NCBI GenBank assembly: GCA_000507305.1
Contig: DF239294.1
Span: 51,974 to 115,973 of the forward strand
Direction: 5' to 3'
From: Breviolum minutum Mf 1.05b.01
Lineage: Eukaryota; Sar; Dinophyceae; Suessiales; Symbiodiniaceae
DNA: 64,000 nt
The notes under the pieces were generated by a model. It made no database searches. It was given only the letters and a program-made list of their open reading frames with translations, and was not told where the DNA came from. A program made the translations under genes and the position numbers. This document shows, one piece after another, positions 1 through 11,983 of this stretch (positions are counted from its first letter, which is position 1; every line of letters starts with the position of its first letter).

Positions 1-310
1 ATGTCGATGTCTCATAGAAATATCATTTGCCAATCGGAAAACCTGTCAAAATCCTGGGAAAAATCACCTACAAAAAGCCTAGGACAATCACAATTGAAAG
101 AGGAAAACCTATCAAAATCACAGAAAACTCCTCTGGCATTCCCTACAAGTCCCAAGTCATATTTGCATATCCATGTCTGCATGTCGATGTCTCATAGAAA
201 TATCACTTACCAATAGGAAACGCTGTCGAAATTCCAGGAAAAAAGGAAAACCTGTCAAAATCCTCGAAAGTGCAAAATTGAAAGAAGAAAACGTATCAAA
301 ATCACAGAAA
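1..310. repeat. Tandem repeat, ~180-bp unit, cut by window start
   Basis: The opening 'atgtcgatgtctcatagaaa' recurs at 181 with small changes. Both copies run on through 'aaaacctgtcaaaatcc' and 'atcaaaatcacagaaaac'. The second copy is shorter because of an internal deletion. The array probably continues to the left of the window. The short ORF across it is a by-product of the repeat. Confidence 0.8.
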
Positions 311-788
311 ACCCCCGAAACTGGAAGAAAATAAAGTTTCTATACTAAAAAATTGCCTTGTGCATCGACATTTTGAAGCTGGTAAGGAACCAATTTGGGC
401 GATCCCAGGTAGCATATTTTTGAAAACAGGCCAACTACTATCCCATTTGACAGAAATCTGGAGAAAATCAAGTTTTTTTAGGCCAAACACATGACTAAGG
501 AGTTTGGTGCTTTTGGGGTATGTTTTTCAAATCCTCGGTGTTTGTCTTTTGTTGGGCAGGTGTGCTGGGTGGAATCGGAAAAATCAATATTGATACTCTA
601 TAGTACATTGATACTGATATGTAATATGTATAATGTACTTCTTTCCACGCATGCATTACTTACATATTCCTGAACAGCAGAGAAATAAGATTGAAAAACA
701 TGCGCAAAAACACCGGAGGGCAGGTGGAACAACAAATGTGCCGTTTGTTTACGGAGTCAGGTATGTCGGGCTGGCACGTAAAAAAGAA

Positions 789-898
789 ATGTCGGCGCAA
801 AAATGTTTGATCGAACCGTGCCGCTGGCACAGCCCGAAAAAAAAATTGTCGGCGCACAAAAAATTGATCGAACCGTGCCGCTGGCACAGCTCAAGAAC
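789..898. repeat. Two-copy direct repeat, ~57-bp unit
   Basis: A unit with 'tgtcggcgca' followed by 'ttgatcgaaccgtgccgctg' occurs at 789 and again at about 847, separated by an A-run that differs in length. The reading frame across it repeats the peptide IEPCRWHS, but there is no other sign of coding. The core is GC-rich compared with its surroundings. Confidence 0.75.
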
Positions 899-1391
899 TC
901 TTCCCAATGTGTTTGACCTAGTCTGGCGGAAATCCTAAGTCATCATTCATAAGTAGGCCAAAAGGGGGGGTTAATGATTTATTGAATGATCGATCAGAAA
1001 TTTTTGTGCCACTACCTATCTCTCGTGCTTTTTCTGGTGTTTTTCACACAACTCCTAAGTCATGATGTTCTACATAGCCCCAATGTCATAGCCCCAATGT
1101 ATAGGTCCGCAAGTCCTATCTCACTGGTAGCTAGTATACCTGGATACACACCACTTCATACCTCTTCAGACTTATAACAAGCCCAAAGTTCCCAAATCAT
1201 TTCTTCAACGAAAACAACACCCAACTTCAAACACACTTGTACCTCTCCCCCCTTGATTTCTAAATCTTCCAGTTGCATCACCTGGGGTTTTTCAAGCTGT
1301 CCCAATCCCAACATCCAAAACCCTTCCAGAGAGGTAACGCTACGTTGCAGCTTCCCCATGAGCTCTTTGATGGTCAACTGGGACGTCCCAG

Positions 1392-1501
1392 CTTGTGGTC
1401 ACCTGATGCTCCAGCCTCTGCAGTGCATGAAGAATTGGAAGAAGCCAAACGAAGAGGGTCACCTGGACCACGCGGCGGGTGGAGGAAACACACAATTTGG
1501 C
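1392..1501 (+). CDS. Candidate internal exon, unknown protein
   Basis: The segment follows 'ggacgtcccag' and ends before a consensus donor, gtaagt, at 1502. The open frame contains SLWSPDAPASAVHEELEEAK and then a Gly/Arg-rich end. Purine-starting codons dominate this frame. It leaves one base of a codon at the 3' end, so it cannot join directly to the phase-0 exon at 5203. It may be an upstream exon of the dioxygenase gene or of another + gene. The opposite strand is also open over 1156-1377. No family is recognised. Confidence 0.5.
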
Positions 1502-1954
1502 GTAAGTTCAACACGTCTTTGTGTTTTTTAAGCGAAAGTCTGGCCCGTTGGCAATCATTGTCCATTGTTCTGACCTCAACTGAATGAAGTCAAAATTTGA
1601 AGTGAAATGAACGAACGAAGTGTTCTACAAGTATTGTATTAAGATAATTTTACGGGGAAACACCGCAAACCGAACCATCCGTTTTGTGGGAGGTTGCCTT
1701 TTGTTTAAAGATGAATCTACATGTGGCATCTCAAAATTTTCCGCCAGAAACACACTGGTGGAATGCTGGGACCTCCCAAATGTGGCCGGGTAATCCCGGC
1801 TTGACTCCAGGATTCCTTTCATAGTATGGTTGTAAGGGCAAATTCTTAAGGGTGTTTGTTGTATCATTTGTAGGTAGTTCATGGTTTAGCCCTCTGTTGC
1901 TACCTATGGGTCATAGCTGTTTTCCAACCTCTGTGGGTTGGTTAATATCCGAAT

Positions 1955-2084
1955 GGTTCCCTTAATTAATAGGTGGGATCGGTGATATATAATCACCCAA
2001 TTGGCAGTATATACCACTCATATACCATTTAGATATTGCCAATTGCGTGATTATATGCTACCTACCACCTATTAAGGGAACCAG
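1955..2084. repeat. Fold-back element, ~130 bp
   Basis: The left arm 'ggttcccttaattaatagg' and the internal 'ataatcacccaattggca' are mirrored by 'tgccaattgcgtgattat' and 'cacctattaagggaacc'. The arms of about 50 bp leave almost no loop. There is no coding capacity, as in a MITE. Confidence 0.8.
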
Positions 2085-2189
2085 GAAACTCTGAACTCCA
2101 CCAAACCAACCCTCATTTTTCCTGAGGAAATATTTGCCTGGAAGTTCCTCGGCTTACTGGAGACATAGTGATACCCATAGGATCCATCC

Positions 2190-2288
2190 CGCTGAAGTTT
2201 AACATGGAACCTGAAAATCAGCCCCTGGAAAAGGAGATTCGGAACTTGGAAACCATCATTTCCAGGTTTCATGTTAAACTTCAGGGGT
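2190..2288. repeat. Fold-back element, family A
   Basis: The arms are 'gaagtttaacatggaacctg' and its inverse near 'catgttaaacttcagggg'. The core reads 'gaaaatca' and then a purine-rich stretch. The copy at 62127-62222 has the same arms. Family A relatives also occur near 8788-8898, 20402-20490, 25206-25340, 31191-31275, 34530-34617, 37538-37655 and 39789-39898. Confidence 0.75.
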
Positions 2289-3446
2289 GCATATTTAGGT
2301 ACTTAATTTACCATGAAAATCAACCAACCTTTAGGTATATAAATATTCCATGGATCCTATGGGATAGGTTTTTTTCTTTGCTCAAATTTGACATGTTTTT
2401 TTTGTGCATTGACTGAAGGAGGTTAGGATTCTTCCCCCAACATGTAGCTGACACATTTACGATTTTCAACAGATGTAGAATGTATATGTGTTTTTTTTTT
2501 TGAATGGGATCATTTTCCATGGACCCGATGATGGGGGAGTCAATCAACAAATTAATGAATCAAAATTAGGAGGCAAAACGATTCACCCTCAGAAAAAGGC
2601 TGGCTGAAAGTGGGTAGTTTAGCATTGGAGGTGGGTAGTTTAGCGTTTTGGTTTCCCTAGGATCCACGACGCATCTACCTTCATTTGGGGTGAATTTACC
2701 AGGGCCATCTTTACCTGAAAAATCCATTTGGTTTTGTCGGTTTTTCCAGCGACTTTTTGGACCAAACTCTGTGAAAATGTTAGGGTAGGCAAAAATATCT
2801 CTGTTTTTTTTACATGATCTGTTTTTTTTTCCGAAAAAACAAAAAACAAATCCTGTTGTTCTTGGTGTGCTTGAAGAAACTTCGATCATATTTTTCATTT
2901 TCTTCCAACAAAACAGATAGTTAATTCTTGCGCCAGGGATTTGCGAAGAAGGTTACTAAAAACCAGTTTCTACGGCATTGATGTTTATGCGTGTTTCATC
3001 TTGGATAATGCAAATTCAAAGGTCAATAGGCACGAGCTGCTGGATAGGTCAACTCTGATTTCTTGGGGGGTCAAAGCCAAAAATTACCACTAGTATCGTG
3101 TTTTTCTTTGGGGGGGAGGGGTGACAGGGCCATGTAGTTTGTTTTCTTTTCAGGCATCATGTTGGTTGCCCCAAAAAATCGATAGCCAGCGTCTATTTCC
3201 TTCTGTTTATTTTTTGCAAAACTGACATATAGAAATCACGTGACCCACTATGTTGCCAAACTGGAGTTGGAGTTTTTCCATTGTTTGTGATGAATTTGAT
3301 ACCTCAACAACCTGCCAAAGGTCGATAAACTGACATCTGTTTTTTTTTTTCACCTACAACTCTCGTGATATTTTTCCAAAGATCCAACCGTCCAACCAAT
3401 GAAATGCCTTGAAGCCTCGACTTTTCTTTAAGGTCATCACCAAATA
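2289..3446. other. AT-rich stretch, no gene seen
   Basis: The stretch has many T-runs and short open frames without consistent codon structure. No exon with matching splice borders was found. It is intron or spacer. Confidence 0.5.
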
Positions 3447-3559
3447 TTTCAGGTACCTAAAATGGAAGTATTCACAGATATATTTGCTGTATGTAACCTG
3501 TAAGGCTTATGAATTGCCTTATAAGGTTCAGTACCTTCATTTTGGGTACCTGAAGATGT
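3447..3559. repeat. Fold-back element, family J
   Basis: The arms are 'tttcaggtacctaaaatgga' and the inverse 'tcattttgggtacctgaa', and the core has 'aaggcttatgaattgcctta'. Other copies lie at 33672-33790 and 42176-42300. All three keep the central 'cagta/cctt' block next to the right arm. Confidence 0.8.
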
Positions 3560-3922
3560 TGGTGAGGTCGGTCGGGTCACTTCGTCACTTCCTCTCCCCT
3601 ATGAGGTGGTCTTCTACCACATACAGATGGATATGTGACCTGAATTGATCCAGCCGTCTTTTCCCAAGGGTGGGAAGTGCGCCCCCCACAAAAACACAGG
3701 CAGGTGGGAACCCCTTCCTGTTTTGGGAAGATTGGAATTGCGTTCTTTAAAATTAGGTGGGATGGGATGGTAGTTTTCTCAACGTTTTTGATTTTGTTTG
3801 GGAGATCTTACCCTCCCAGAAACCAACAGCAAGTTTACCCCTGAAAGACAAGCCTTTCCTTTTTCTGTTTCGGCCTATGCTCAGGAGCTTTTTTTACTTT
3901 TTGGGGGTGTATATGTTATGAT

Positions 3923-4111
3923 CTATATTTTGTTGATGAGAGAAATAGATTGTGTCATGGCTTCAGGCATCTCTGTGTGCTTCTCCTCCACGTTGATCCA
4001 CCCTTCCAGTTGTTGGTAGTCCAGAAGCACAAAGAGAAAAGGAATATGTGGCAATGACAACGCAACGGGGTTTGCAGATTTGTGCATATGTACAACGTCA
4101 GAAACAAACAA
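3923..4111 (-). CDS. Candidate exon or small ORF, strand uncertain
   Basis: The minus-strand frame is open for about 60 codons and has coding-like usage near its end, including DYQQLEGWINVEEKH and PEAMTQSISLINKI followed by a stop. No canonical acceptor stands directly before the acidic part. The plus strand is also open over 3930-4017. The function is not recognised. This may be a terminal exon of a minus-strand gene. Confidence 0.3.
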   Translation of the reverse strand: MFVSDVVHMHKSANPVALSLPHIPFLFVLLDYQQLEGWINVEEKHTEMPEAMTQSISLINKI

Positions 4112-4904
4112 AGGAAAAGAGGACCTTAAGAATTACCGAAAAAAAAATACACGGTTTTAAAAACAAAAGCAATTGGGGGGCTTAAGATTCCAGGCGTTTT
4201 CAATTCCAATTCCCCCTTTTTTTTTGAAAATAATTTTCAGACATTTTTCAGATTGTTTCACCTAAAGAAGCGTCAATGGATAGCAATGTACCATCCCTCA
4301 TCATTTCGAAATATATAGGTGCAAGCTTTTGAGATTAAGTCGATAGCAATCAAAGAGTGCCTTGATTCAGCTTTTCGCCCTGCAAAAGTTACACAAGTTA
4401 CACCAAAAGCAATCCTCAGAAGGATGTGACTGAAGGTCAGAAATCAAGATAGGTTAATCCTGTATGACTGGAGAACTCAACATATTTTTCCTACAATACA
4501 TACATATATGATATATGTAGATTTGTTTGATTCTCATCTATAAATCTAACCAATCCAGTTTGTACATATGCATACATATAGAATATACGTTTTATTTTTT
4601 TATACTGGAGACATGGTGTTCCCTAATTTCTCGCAGACATGCCTATGATCACTGATGTGTATATATCTATATACTGAGACCGGCTGCCGCTGGCGTTGCG
4701 AAACTCGCCGCCCGCGATTCGCAACTCAGAGTTCAGATGCTTTTATTTTAAATGCATGTGCACATTGCTTGGCATTACAAACGATATTTTTCAGTTCTCC
4801 TCCACAAGGGTCATATGATTTTTGCAAGGTTTGAAGAAAGCAATTAGCCACACAGCTCAATTGTGGCAACCATGCAAGTTGTAAAGAACCAAGAAACACA
4901 ACCA

Positions 4905-5180
4905 GATGCTCTTTTTACCGGGGGGGAAGAAACAAAAACTAGGGAGAATCAGAATCACCCAGATGCTTTTTTCTGGGGTGAAAAAATGCATCTAAGGAAA
5001 ATGACCTAGATATATTTTGGCAGACACAAAATCAACTAGAAAACATCGCCCAAATGCATTTTTCTGGTGGTGAAAAAAGCATCTAGGGAAAATCGCCCAG
5101 ATGCATTTTCTGGCGGTGAAGAAAAGCATCTAGGAATATTCACCCAGATGCATTTTTCGGAAGGTTACAAAGCGCATCTA
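4905..5180. repeat. Array of ~50-bp hairpin repeats
   Basis: At least five imperfect units follow the scheme 'cagatgcatttttctgg...gaaaaaagcatctagg'. The ends AGATGC and GCATCT are inverse, so each unit can fold into its own small hairpin. Units begin near 4905, 4959, 5050, 5097 and 5141. A stray unit lies at 5488-5521. The array ends about 20 bp before the acceptor of the dioxygenase exon at 5203. Confidence 0.8.
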
Positions 5181-5202
5181 AATTGTTTACCTACCACGGC
5201 AG

Positions 5203-5382
5203 GTTCTTTTTGAGGTTTCCCCTCCACATCCGGTAGTATCTGAAGGTTTCCCCTCCTATTCAAATTTTTGGATGCCGCTGGGAAAACTAAGGCTTGAAAA
5301 ATCTGGCCTTTGCTCCATCGATTTGGATTTGCTGGAGAACAAGGACAAGTTCACGGGACCCCATGGTGAACTCCTAGGGAAA
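5203..5382 (+). CDS. Exon of TauD/TfdA-like dioxygenase (HxE metal motif)
   Basis: This is probably the exon that carries the first two Fe(II) ligands of a 2-oxoglutarate-dependent dioxygenase. The open frame ends in IDLDLLENKDKFTGPHGEL, where His and Glu of PHGE match the H-x-(D/E) motif of the TauD/TfdA and clavaminate-synthase families. Known enzymes of this fold use iron and 2-oxoglutarate to hydroxylate small substrates; the substrate cannot be read here. The 5' border is uncertain: acceptors occur at 5201-5202 and, giving a shorter exon, at 5290-5291. The 3' border after GGGAAA at 5382 uses a weak GT and is followed by an unresolved base at 5388. The exon ends in phase 0, as the next one requires. 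Confidence 0.55.
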
Positions 5383-5731
5383 GTCCANCCGTCACCCTCA
5401 CGGACTTGCATCCAACCCATGCCAATCAGTTGATCAATAAGGTCCATGACTTGAAGTAACATGACCCTTTAGCACATATGGTTCTTTCGGATGCTTTTTC
5501 CTACCTGGAGAAAAAGCATCTGCACCATCAGCACTTGATGAAACTCACTTTGGTCCCTTGCGTTGCGGGTCTGCGTTGGGAACGCAGCGTTGCGCGTTGC
5601 GCGTTGCGGCGGGTCTAAGTCTATATATGTACAAAGATGTGGCATTACATATCATAATGTTGATATTTTTCATATAATGTATAGACACACACACACACAC
5701 ACCTCCTGTTTCATACAGCTCTTTGGCTTAG

Positions 5732-5839
5732 GTTTATGGTGATCATTTACCCGACTTCGTGTCGTTGCTTTGCGAATCACCCTCTTCGGAGGGTGGTGGC
5801 AATACCCTCATCGATGGTCAAACCTTCCTCGCCAGTTTG
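5732..5839 (+). CDS. Exon of TauD/TfdA-like dioxygenase (GG-T-DG motif)
   Basis: This 36-codon exon follows a pyrimidine-rich 'tttcatacagctctttggcttag' and starts with G. The translation has LPDFVSLLCESPSSEGGGNT and then LIDGQTFLASL. TauD/TfdA enzymes have a hydrophobic strand ending in Cys, then a loop, then 'GG-x-T-x-(L/V)-x-DG', shortly after the H-x-(D/E) motif, and that is the order seen from 5203 to here. The exon is phase 0 at both ends and fits the preceding exon without a frameshift. The minus strand is also open for 300 bp but carries no such motif. Confidence 0.6.
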
Positions 5840-7606
5840 GTCATTTGGCGAAAAATCCGAACATGTTGGGAATTTTCGGATCCATCTTTCAAAAAAATCT
5901 GGTGGAATTTTTGGTGAAAGCTTTTTCAAAAATGACCTGCACACAGCACGAAAAATATGAAAATTCAACAACTTGTTTATGTCTGTTTTTTCTCTGCAAA
6001 AATTGCAGTACAGTAGGTCCTTCAATGTCAAAAAACAAATTGAGGGGATTTTCACTTTCACACCTTTTTTTGGACGGTTTTGAATTTTCATCGCAGCTGG
6101 TGACCCAGTCGGGATACCACACCTTAAAATCTCAGTGGTCGTACAGGCAAGACAAATTTTTCAAAAATCTACCCTTCTCCCTACAAGGCCAACCACCATT
6201 TTTTTCATAGGGTTGGTTTCCGAACTACCGTTATTTTTACCAGGGGTTTTAGCATCATCCAAAAAGGAGCCATCATTTTTTTAAAATGGTGGCAACGACT
6301 TCCAGGCTTCCGTGAAATGATCGACTTTTGGCTTCGGCCGTCCCGTTGGAAAATTTGATCTTGGTTTAACTGCAGGATAGAAACTTACTCCTGGTATACC
6401 TGGGATGTAAAAAAACAACTTCGAATGCATGATTGGTGGCTTTTTCTGGATCAATTACCGTTTTTATATACTCCATCAGTGTTCTTTGCATTGCCTTATT
6501 CGACAAGTGGATAGGTTTCTACTAGTATATTTTATTTACCTGCTTGAAATTGAACCAATTGATACCCAAGATAATTAGCCACCACAATTTGAATCGGATA
6601 TACATTTTCCAAGGCCCATCATTTTTGGTATCTATCTTTTTGGGTGTGGCCCCTTCCCAGCAACAGAGAGACTAGGATTATTTCATGTTTGGGTTCGGTG
6701 ATACCAAGCTAAACCTTCATGTTTACCACGTTTGCATCCTGGGAGAAGGGCTACACCCAATCTATTTCACAAATTTGTATGGAACATATTCATTTCATGT
6801 AGGAAATACATCTTCAAATGGAGTCCATTTTTTCATTTTGCTATGTTTTTCTGTACCGGAGTGTATCTATTTGGAGAAATCTTCGGGTGAATTTTGTTGA
6901 CCTTGTTGAAATTCGGTGGTGGTCAGGTGGTGGATGTTTCTTAGGGAGAGCTTCAACTTGGCTTAGCTAAAAAGATTCGACCCAACCAAGGATCCTGCCT
7001 TGGTGCACTGGCTTGATGCTTGGGAATTCGTTTACGTGATCCTGCCTTGGGGGGCGCGACCCGAAAATGAATGAATGGCCGAAATGGCCTTTAAAAGAAA
7101 TGGGCCAGGGGTTTTAAAAACGTTGGGGTTATATGTATATTTATATATAGCCGCTATAAATACATGGAGTTATTAAAATCCTTGTATACAAAAATGGCCC
7201 CCGAAACAAATGGGTACAGTAACTGTTTTTTTTTCTTTGCCCTTTGAAAGGTGGAGTTTTTATAGGCACCTTAGTTAGAACTGGTTTTACTTGTGGCCCA
7301 CTTTGTATGGAGGAAGGGGTCCATGGTTCATGGCTTTGCTTCGCAAGTGCTTGCGAAACCAAAAACATGAAGGAAAGATAACTCACTCCGAAACTGTCAG
7401 TGAAATCCTTAGAGAGGAATTGGCATCAAGGAGTTGTTGAAGAGGGATTTGTGTTATTTGTTTCCTTTGTTTTTAAAAGAAAGGCCCAGAGTTGGAAGAC
7501 ATACAATCCAACAAAACAACCTCAACAAGTTTTAATAAACCAAGCCAAACTACTCATCTGAGCCAGCTCAACCAAAAGCTTTTCCATTTTGGAATTTCGA
7601 TCTCAG
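5840..7606 (+). other. Probable intron of the dioxygenase gene
   Basis: The stretch is about 1.8 kb and AT-rich. At 6560-6660 lies a short repeat with 'tttccaaggcccatcatttt', also present at 22045-22080 and, in changed form, at 39630-39665. A possible small exon at 6305-6355 (PGFREMIDFWLRPSRW) was seen but its borders are weak. Nothing else is supported. Confidence 0.4.
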
Positions 7607-7670
7607 GAGACAACCTCCGTGGATCTCTCTGAGGGTGATGCTGGCATCACTGTCGGCCGTGCGGCTGCAG
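7607..7670 (+). CDS. Candidate small exon, dioxygenase gene
   Basis: The exon lies between 'tttcgatctcag' and the donor gtcctg. It reads ETTSVDLSEGDAGITVGRAA plus one codon and one base. Borders and phase (0 to 1) fit the preceding exon at 5839 and the next at 8571. Codon usage is clearly coding-like. No family motif lies in this piece, so membership of the gene rests on position, strand and phase only. Confidence 0.45.
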
Positions 7671-8570
7671 GTCCTGTGTCTTGACTGAGACATGCAGCTG
7701 CGAGCGGCAAAGAGAGAGATGGCTACCTTGGTGGTTCATGGTACATAAGAACTCTTTGAGGATGTTAGATTTAAACTATCAGATATAACCTTCAAGTATT
7801 GAGACTAAGTAAATCTAGAATTAGAAGGGACATGAAGGGACTAATAACATTGCTTACAACCAGGGTCTCTTACTCAATTACCATGAGCCACCAACTAACT
7901 TTCCAAGAATATTGTGGCCTTGGTTTTGTTGGAGGGGCCATGTCCAAAGTTAAGCCAAAACTATGGGCCACTCAAAAACCTCAAGTGGGCGATGATTTGT
8001 GTCGTTTTTTTAGATCTCCGTATGGATGCAGTGGAATTGGGACTCGGGACCTTATCCCAGAGGTGTTGATGACATGATATTGGGGCAAAAAACATGAGGT
8101 CTTTGACAGAGATCCTTTTTTGCGAGCACGGAATGGCAGAACTTTTTGAATATCAGGTTGATATTGATTTGGCTTTGATGCCCAGAATGCCGTCACAGAA
8201 TTTAGGGAGCAGTGAACAAGTTGAATAAGTGACCTACTCAGGGGCCGATTTCACTCGCTTTTAAGGGTGCATACTACCATTTGAAATCACTTGGACGTTT
8301 ATTCTCAAAAGAATGCTACGTGAATGCTACCTACTACTTGTGCATATGATTCAGCAGTGTTATCAGTAGTATTCTGATTATAGTATATGCAGCCAGGTTT
8401 GTAGTGATACAAGCTGGTGTGGAATCCAGTTGATGGCTGAACTTCCAGCACCATTTGATAGGTATTCTCATCCCAAGTTTGATTCCAAATGCATTAAAAA
8501 TCTTCCCCCAAAAAGAAATGGGGGTTTTCAGAAATTGGGGAAGGCTTGTAAACTCCCTGCTCCATTGCAG

Positions 8571-8652
8571 GTCCACGGTCCCAAGGAAAACGTTTACTTG
8601 ATGATTTCCCTGCCGCCAGCCCCAGCGGCCAGCGCGGCAACAAAAAAATCAG
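8571..8652 (+). CDS. Candidate exon, dioxygenase gene
   Basis: The exon starts after 'tccattgcag' and stops before gtgatc. The phase-correct frame contains GPRSQGKRLLDDFPAASPSG and a basic end. It is Gly/Ser/Arg-rich and probably a flexible linker. The phase (1 to 2) agrees with the neighbours. Another frame is open too, so the assignment is provisional. Confidence 0.4.
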
Positions 8653-8787
8653 GTGATCCAACGCTTTGGGAAGCGCTTGAAGTGGCGGCGACAAATCAAT
8701 GTGGAGGAAGCCAAGTTGACGGAAAGCTCCTTGGCACCTCACCGAAGAGTTTTTCCCATCTTTGAAAAAAACGCCAACACACATATT

Positions 8788-8898
8788 ACACCCTGGAAGA
8801 TTAACATGGAACCTACAAATCATCCATTTAGAAGGGAAAATGATCTGAACCAAACCTCCAGGGAATTATGTTCCAGCTGTTAATCTTCAGGGGTGTAC
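8788..8898. repeat. Fold-back element, family A, degenerate
   Basis: The left arm 'acaccctggaagattaacat' and the right arm 'gctgttaatcttcaggggtgt' are inverse, with 'ggaacct' and 'aggttt' inside. It lies in a probable intron. Confidence 0.65.
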
Positions 8899-9504
8899 TT
8901 AAATATCTACATATATACCATAGGGGTTGCAGGGGTTGAGGGGTTGACCCCGCCGAGCCAAATGGGTGGGGGCATTTTGGGGGTTGACACATTTTTATAT
9001 GGGAATTTTCCAACCCAAAAATGACTACAGTTTCAGAATTTCAACCTCCGAGGTTTCAGATTTGTTTTATTTTTTTTTCATCTGCGGGGGGGTGGTTCCA
9101 GGTGCTGTGGATTTCTTGGGCCACATGTGAGTGCTTGAAGGTGGGTAAGTGAGAGAATTTCCCGTAGCATTATTGTAGTTTTGTTGGAGAAAATGATTAT
9201 TTGTGTTGTTGCTTTATTGTAGTTAGTACTTGCTTATGAATAGGTGGCCATGAAGGGGATGACATGTCAACAATTTTAGGTACAGACAATCGTAACCTAA
9301 AACATCACTTAGTCACGGGCAAGCATTCTGGGAGGGGCAACTCGCTTCCCAATATATATGTATGTGTATATATATATATATATATCACCTTTTGTTTTTT
9401 TGTTTTCCCCGCATGCAAGGGCGAAGGGTTCTCGTATCTTTTTTTTTTTTCCGGGAGGCATTTCATCATTTCAGCCCCCCAAAATCTTTATGACAAAGCC
9501 TCAG

Positions 9505-9621
9505 CTCACTAGCAGCAGAAGGCTGGAGGCCTTTGGATTTGACTCCGGCGACCAAACCCTCGACGGTGTCGAGATACTTGTCATTGTGGAAACCCTTGCC
9601 GAATGCTTCGGTAGAGGAGAG
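9505..9621 (+). CDS. Candidate exon, dioxygenase gene
   Basis: The exon lies between an AG at 9503-9504 and the donor gtgact. In the frame set by the neighbours it contains AAEGWRPLDLTPATKPSTVS and LWKPLPNASVEE, and it ends with two bases that complete an Arg codon with the exon at 11984. All three frames and the opposite strand are largely open here, so the reading frame depends on the gene model. An alternative acceptor lies at 9475. Confidence 0.45.
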
Positions 9622-11983
9622 GTGACTTTTTTGTTCTCTTCCTTGGAGGATTGGCTCCCACTTATATTACGTAAGTGGTTAGTAATGTTAGGATCACCCA
9701 CATTTATAAGCCATACATATCGGCCATGGATGGAAGGGGTAAACCACAACCCGATCCTCAGGGGACTTACCATCACCATGGGTCCGTCATGGGAGCCCAT
9801 CCTCCAAGTGGCGGGGGTTAAAAGCTTGTTCCGCATGCGAATCGGGGGAGAAGGGAAGTGCTCTAAGGTGAGGTGTGGGGTTTTTGGTATTGAGAATATC
9901 TCAGAGTTAATCTTGATAACAAACATAAGACCAAGATAAGGCCAACCTCGGCTAACTTGGGGCTAACATAGGGTCAAGATAGGGCCGACTTGGGGTGATA
10001 CCAACTCAGATTTCGTGGGGCAGAATTGTTTATCAGACAAAAACCATGTGTTTTTGCACCCTTCCATATACGATTGTTTGATTTGAACATTACGTACATC
10101 ATCCACTGACAGCGTGGACCAGGAGTATCACATTTTGAGTACAGGATGAGAGTCTTTATTCTTCCCTTCCCGTCTGATACGTTCTTTTTTCTGTTCAACA
10201 CCTTGATATTTGCGACAAGTTTGAAATTTAATGAACTATTTTTGCAAAGCTTGAATCTGCCAAAAGCAATCTTTGCACTTTCGTCAAGTTTTGTTCAAGC
10301 ATTCAAATGTTTGTTTTCCAAAACAGATTATTCATGTACACAATTGGTGTTGGTTGAATCTACCCGCCCAACCCAGGATGCTGCTATCGTGGCAAGGGGG
10401 TAAAGGTTTAGCAAATGGGATTCCCGAGAGCTAAAAAAAACATATTTCGAAACGTCATCCTGGTGGTTTTCCGTCGTGGTTAGCAGCTGGATGTTAGCCT
10501 CCAAGCCATGCCAGACTGCCAGGAGGCATCGGAGATTAAGAAGAAGTTGGAGATTTTAGATCGGCACTTGCAACTCGATATACGATGAATTGTAGTTTTT
10601 TGATGATGTTATTCTTCAGGGAACCTAACAGGAAGATCATCTTCTTGGGATGTGATGTAACCCCCCTCGAAAATGAACATAGTTCAGCTAAGAATCACCC
10701 AATTGAAACGGAAGATCATCTTTCATCCACCTCCGTTCAGGCAAGAGGCAACAAAGATAGCCGAAGAAACTGCCTTGTGCCATGGAGGGGAGTCAAGGGG
10801 GGTTGGTGCGCCTACAGGACTTTCCTTCTATGTTCAAGGTTTGTTGTATGCACCTATATAGAAATAAAGGGTGTTTGCTGAATTGATAGGCAATCAAGAC
10901 TTTTTGGTGACGTTTACAGGGGACATTCATGGCAAAATCCTAAGTATATAACCTCATCAAAATAGATTTCCGTCAAAGGATACTTGTGGACGACTCTTTT
11001 TGCAACGCAACATATATCAAAAAGAACAATCATTTGTCATCGGTGTGCACAGCCACCCAAAATACAAAAACACCACAGCATTCTATGGCCTTACCAGCTT
11101 CGCTTATCAAATTTGAGGATAAATCAGGTGCTGACCCTGTCCCTTGTGGTCGGCGCTGGCACGTAGTATTTTGTAGAATAATTTTCTGGAGATTATTGTT
11201 GTGTAGAGAAATTTTCAGAGATGTTCGAATGGATTTGCTTTTTGGTCAAAACTGTATATATATAATATATATATATATACATAAAGTGTATATTTGATGT
11301 TTCGGGGGCCTAGGCCTAGAAGTGGGGCACACCCCATTCCGTAGTGCAGACTGCTTTGTAGCCATCCTCTATGTGAATTCACACACGGATACTCCAAGGT
11401 AGTATTAAAAATTGTTAAATCTTCCTCCAGAATGATCCACCAAATTCAGCTTGGTGGAATATGTTTTCCACCATTCCCAAGCTATCTTGTTGTTTTTTTT
11501 CCATTTCCCAAACACAAGATTTCCCACCCCCCCACAAAATCACCTTAAAATCACCCGAAATTCCCGGTGAAACCATCCCGGTGAAACCGCGGACGAATCA
11601 TCTAAGAAAAGGTGATTCGATCCAACGTCGCAATGTCTCAACTCGTTATGGGGGGAAATTTTTTTCGGGGGAATTTGTCACATAGAGGAAAAAAACTTTG
11701 GAGACTGACAGGTAGATGCCGACGTATTATGGCATTCAGTCAGGCATTTCAATGACCATTCATGACTTTTCACCGAATCAGAATCAGGCAGGGTGTTTAA
11801 TTAAATATTGTAAGACCACTGATTATGACAAGATATCCCCATACGATCGATGTATGAGTTGGTAAATGTAGCTATGAAGATTTAGCATAAACATGGATTC
11901 TATATAGTTATGTTAATGTTCCAATTTCAACTCAAGTGGTGTCTTTATTTTTTGCGGCGTGTGCCATTTAACGAGTCTTCAAG
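9622..11983 (+). other. Probable intron of the dioxygenase gene
   Basis: This is about 2.4 kb with T-runs and several repeat pieces: 'taagtggttagtaatg' at 9673 (related to 27298), a block at 10690-10735 (relative at 29140-29185), and a TA-rich tract at 11256-11280. No convincing exon was found. Confidence 0.4.

Noticed and set aside
1-216. 71-residue ORF at the window start
   Set aside because: It is fully within a tandem repeat and shows no codon structure.
4665-5635. A transposon bounded by GC-rich imperfect inverted ends (gagaccggctgccgctggcg and cgttgcggcgggtctaagt)
   Set aside because: The ends pair poorly, the right side is a small GCGTTGCGC minisatellite, and a dioxygenase exon lies inside.
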